DNA of 64,000 nt. It comes from Orthonyx spaldingii (Eukaryota; Chordata; Aves; Passeriformes; Orthonychidae). Numbering within the stretch: position 1 is the first letter of the stretch; the number at the start of each line of letters is the position of its first letter. A program made the translations under genes and the position numbers. The stretch lies in the NCBI GenBank assembly GCA_013397795.1, contig VZTJ01000638.1, positions 821,586 to 885,585 on the forward strand. Direction: 5' to 3'. Positions 62,479-64,000 of this stretch are shown in pieces. The notes under the pieces are model-generated. The model was not told where the DNA came from. It did no database searches and saw nothing but the letters and a program-made list of their open reading frames with translations.

Positions 62479-64000
62479 TAGGATAGGCAGAGGGGTATTT
62501 GGTTGTTGATTTCCCCCCTCCCTTTTTGAAGGAGAGATCCAAACGCCCACATTCTCCATAACGTCCTTGATTAAATTCTTCAAGAAAGTTATCATTCATG
62601 CCACCTCTAACCTTATGTCCTCTTACTGAAAATTTTCAAGGAAAAATGCTTCCATCACGTCCTTGGTGCAAGAACTCAAGGATGTGCCTTTCTCATGAGC
62701 TCAGAAAATCTTAAAACCCCTTGTCTCCTTGGAGGAAGTAAACAGATGTCTGCCAAACACTTAGGTTTACATAACATTTCTTCCCTCTTATTTATTGAAA
62801 AAAAGGGTCTTTTTAGAAAGCACTTCATATTTTGAGAACACTGAATGCTTTCTTTCCTTTTTTTAGTATTTTTGGCAAAACATGTTTTTGATTATTTAAA
62901 GATAATCTCTATTTTAAATTGCATCTGACTCACATAACCTCCATACTTTAGAAACCACAATGAAAGTGCCATATATTAACTATAAATGAATAGGGAGTGA
63001 GTCAGTGAATAGTTAAGGACATTCCATGAAAATGCATGAAATGCATACTAAGTTTCTAGAAAAATATTCTATTTCATTTTTAGAATTAACAGTACAGATT
63101 AACTGGAACAAAGGAAATACTGGGGTTTTTAAAATCCCAGATGCAATGTGTTTTATTTTCCTTATGTGTCTTTGTCTACTGTACAAAGAAACCTGTGGAG
63201 AAGTGACAGAAACAGCAGTGTTTTCAGAGAAAAAATAGTCACAGCTTGTACATACTAAAGGATTTCTGCAATTATGGGTGAGTTTTTAACTCTTTCACTG
63301 GGAATACCTCATTTTTTTGGCCTTTTACAAGGCCCTCTTACAATATCAACTTACAGAAATTACTTTAGGGAAATTGCATGTTGTCCTCTAGTTACTGAGT
63401 TCAAGTGTGCTTAAGTTCAGTGCTTTGAGTATTAAAAAAAAAGAGAGAAAACAAGCTGCTACTTCTACTTGTCAAGGCTTGTATTCTCAGCAATGGCTTA
63501 ATATTGAATATATGAAGAAGTTCATGAAATACTAACTGAAGTTAACCATCATGTTTGCAGATCCAAACACTGGGGAGTCATGCCCCTTCCACATGCATCC
63601 CAGATCCAGTAGGCATGGTATAAATAACTACATAAAAATCCTAAGTAGGGGACATGAGACAAACAGAATGCTTACAGCACAGGATTATGGCTATAAAGAG
63701 AGTCATAATAACTCCCATTCCATCAAACTCACAGCTACTGTCTGAAAAACAAGTTTTTTCAAGATCAAAATCTGACAGAGGTAAAACATTTACTACAGAT
63801 GAACCTAAGACAAAAGTTCTCCATTCCAACGTAAAAGCAACAAAAGCTGACTGGACCATAATCTGAGCATGAACTCTAAACATGATGTGGAAACACAACC
63901 AGGATAGGGCCTTAGCTATCCTGACAGATATAATTCACTTCCAGAAAAACCATTAACCACATAGGTGCTGAGCCTGTTGAAGCACAAAGCTAGGGAGAAA

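Larger units (their letters stand above)
50141..64000. other. Non-coding sequence with simple repeats
   Basis: Unique AT-rich DNA broken by the simple repeats, GC-richer patch, MIR relic and exon candidates listed separately. The longest open frame outside these (58743-59105, 120 codons) is basic and unstructured-looking, with no recognisable domain. No gene is seen at the right edge. Confidence 0.58.

Noticed and set aside
1..64000. tRNA genes
   Set aside because: Scanning for the GGTTCRANNCC B-box on both strands gave no convincing match with a partner A-box and acceptor stem.

Overview
The window reads as AT-rich nuclear DNA from a bird, probably a neoavian and possibly a passerine. The main evidence is a well-preserved 3' fragment of a chicken-repeat-1 (CR1) non-LTR retrotransposon at about 39805-39982, whose wording matches the CR1 subfamilies common in songbird-type genomes. 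Supporting evidence is several old, heavily mutated amniote repeats: MIR-type SINE fragments, an older CR1 fragment, and palindromic repeats of a kind widespread in turtles, crocodilians and birds. The bird assignment is strong; the finer placement is inference from memory of repeat consensus sequences.

I found no protein-coding gene I can name. The longest open frames are about 125 codons, lie on both strands at the density chance predicts, lack recognisable domains, and in one case run antisense through the CR1. There is no rRNA, tRNA, CRISPR array, operon or bacterial-type signal. The window is best read as a large intron or an intergenic stretch. A handful of short segments sit between good splice-acceptor and splice-donor matches and keep a frame open, mostly on the minus strand (33215-33274, 47226-47291, 57170-57285, 59456-59619). 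They are listed as low-confidence exon candidates, because pairs like these also arise by chance in 64 kb.

Layout: 1-12.5 kb is unique sequence with a CpG-retaining block near 3.1-3.35 kb. At 12.59-12.68 kb a C-run, a 27-base assembly gap and a duplicated 20-mer mark a local assembly fault. 12.7-32 kb is mostly unique sequence with MIR and palindromic repeat relics and a polypurine tract at 28.05 kb. 32-40 kb holds a further palindromic relic, a splice-signal cluster at 33.0-33.3 kb, and the CR1 followed by a 42-base T run. 40-53 kb is AT-rich, with an ATTA-rich block at 46.7-46.95 kb and an ancient CR1 at 50.1 kb. 53.6-54.25 kb is a GC-richer patch. 55-64 kb holds several A-rich or T-rich simple repeats, exon candidates and a third clear MIR.

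I see no sign of a novel molecular system. The observations most worth following are the assembly fault, the palindromic relics, the CpG-retaining block and the exon candidates.
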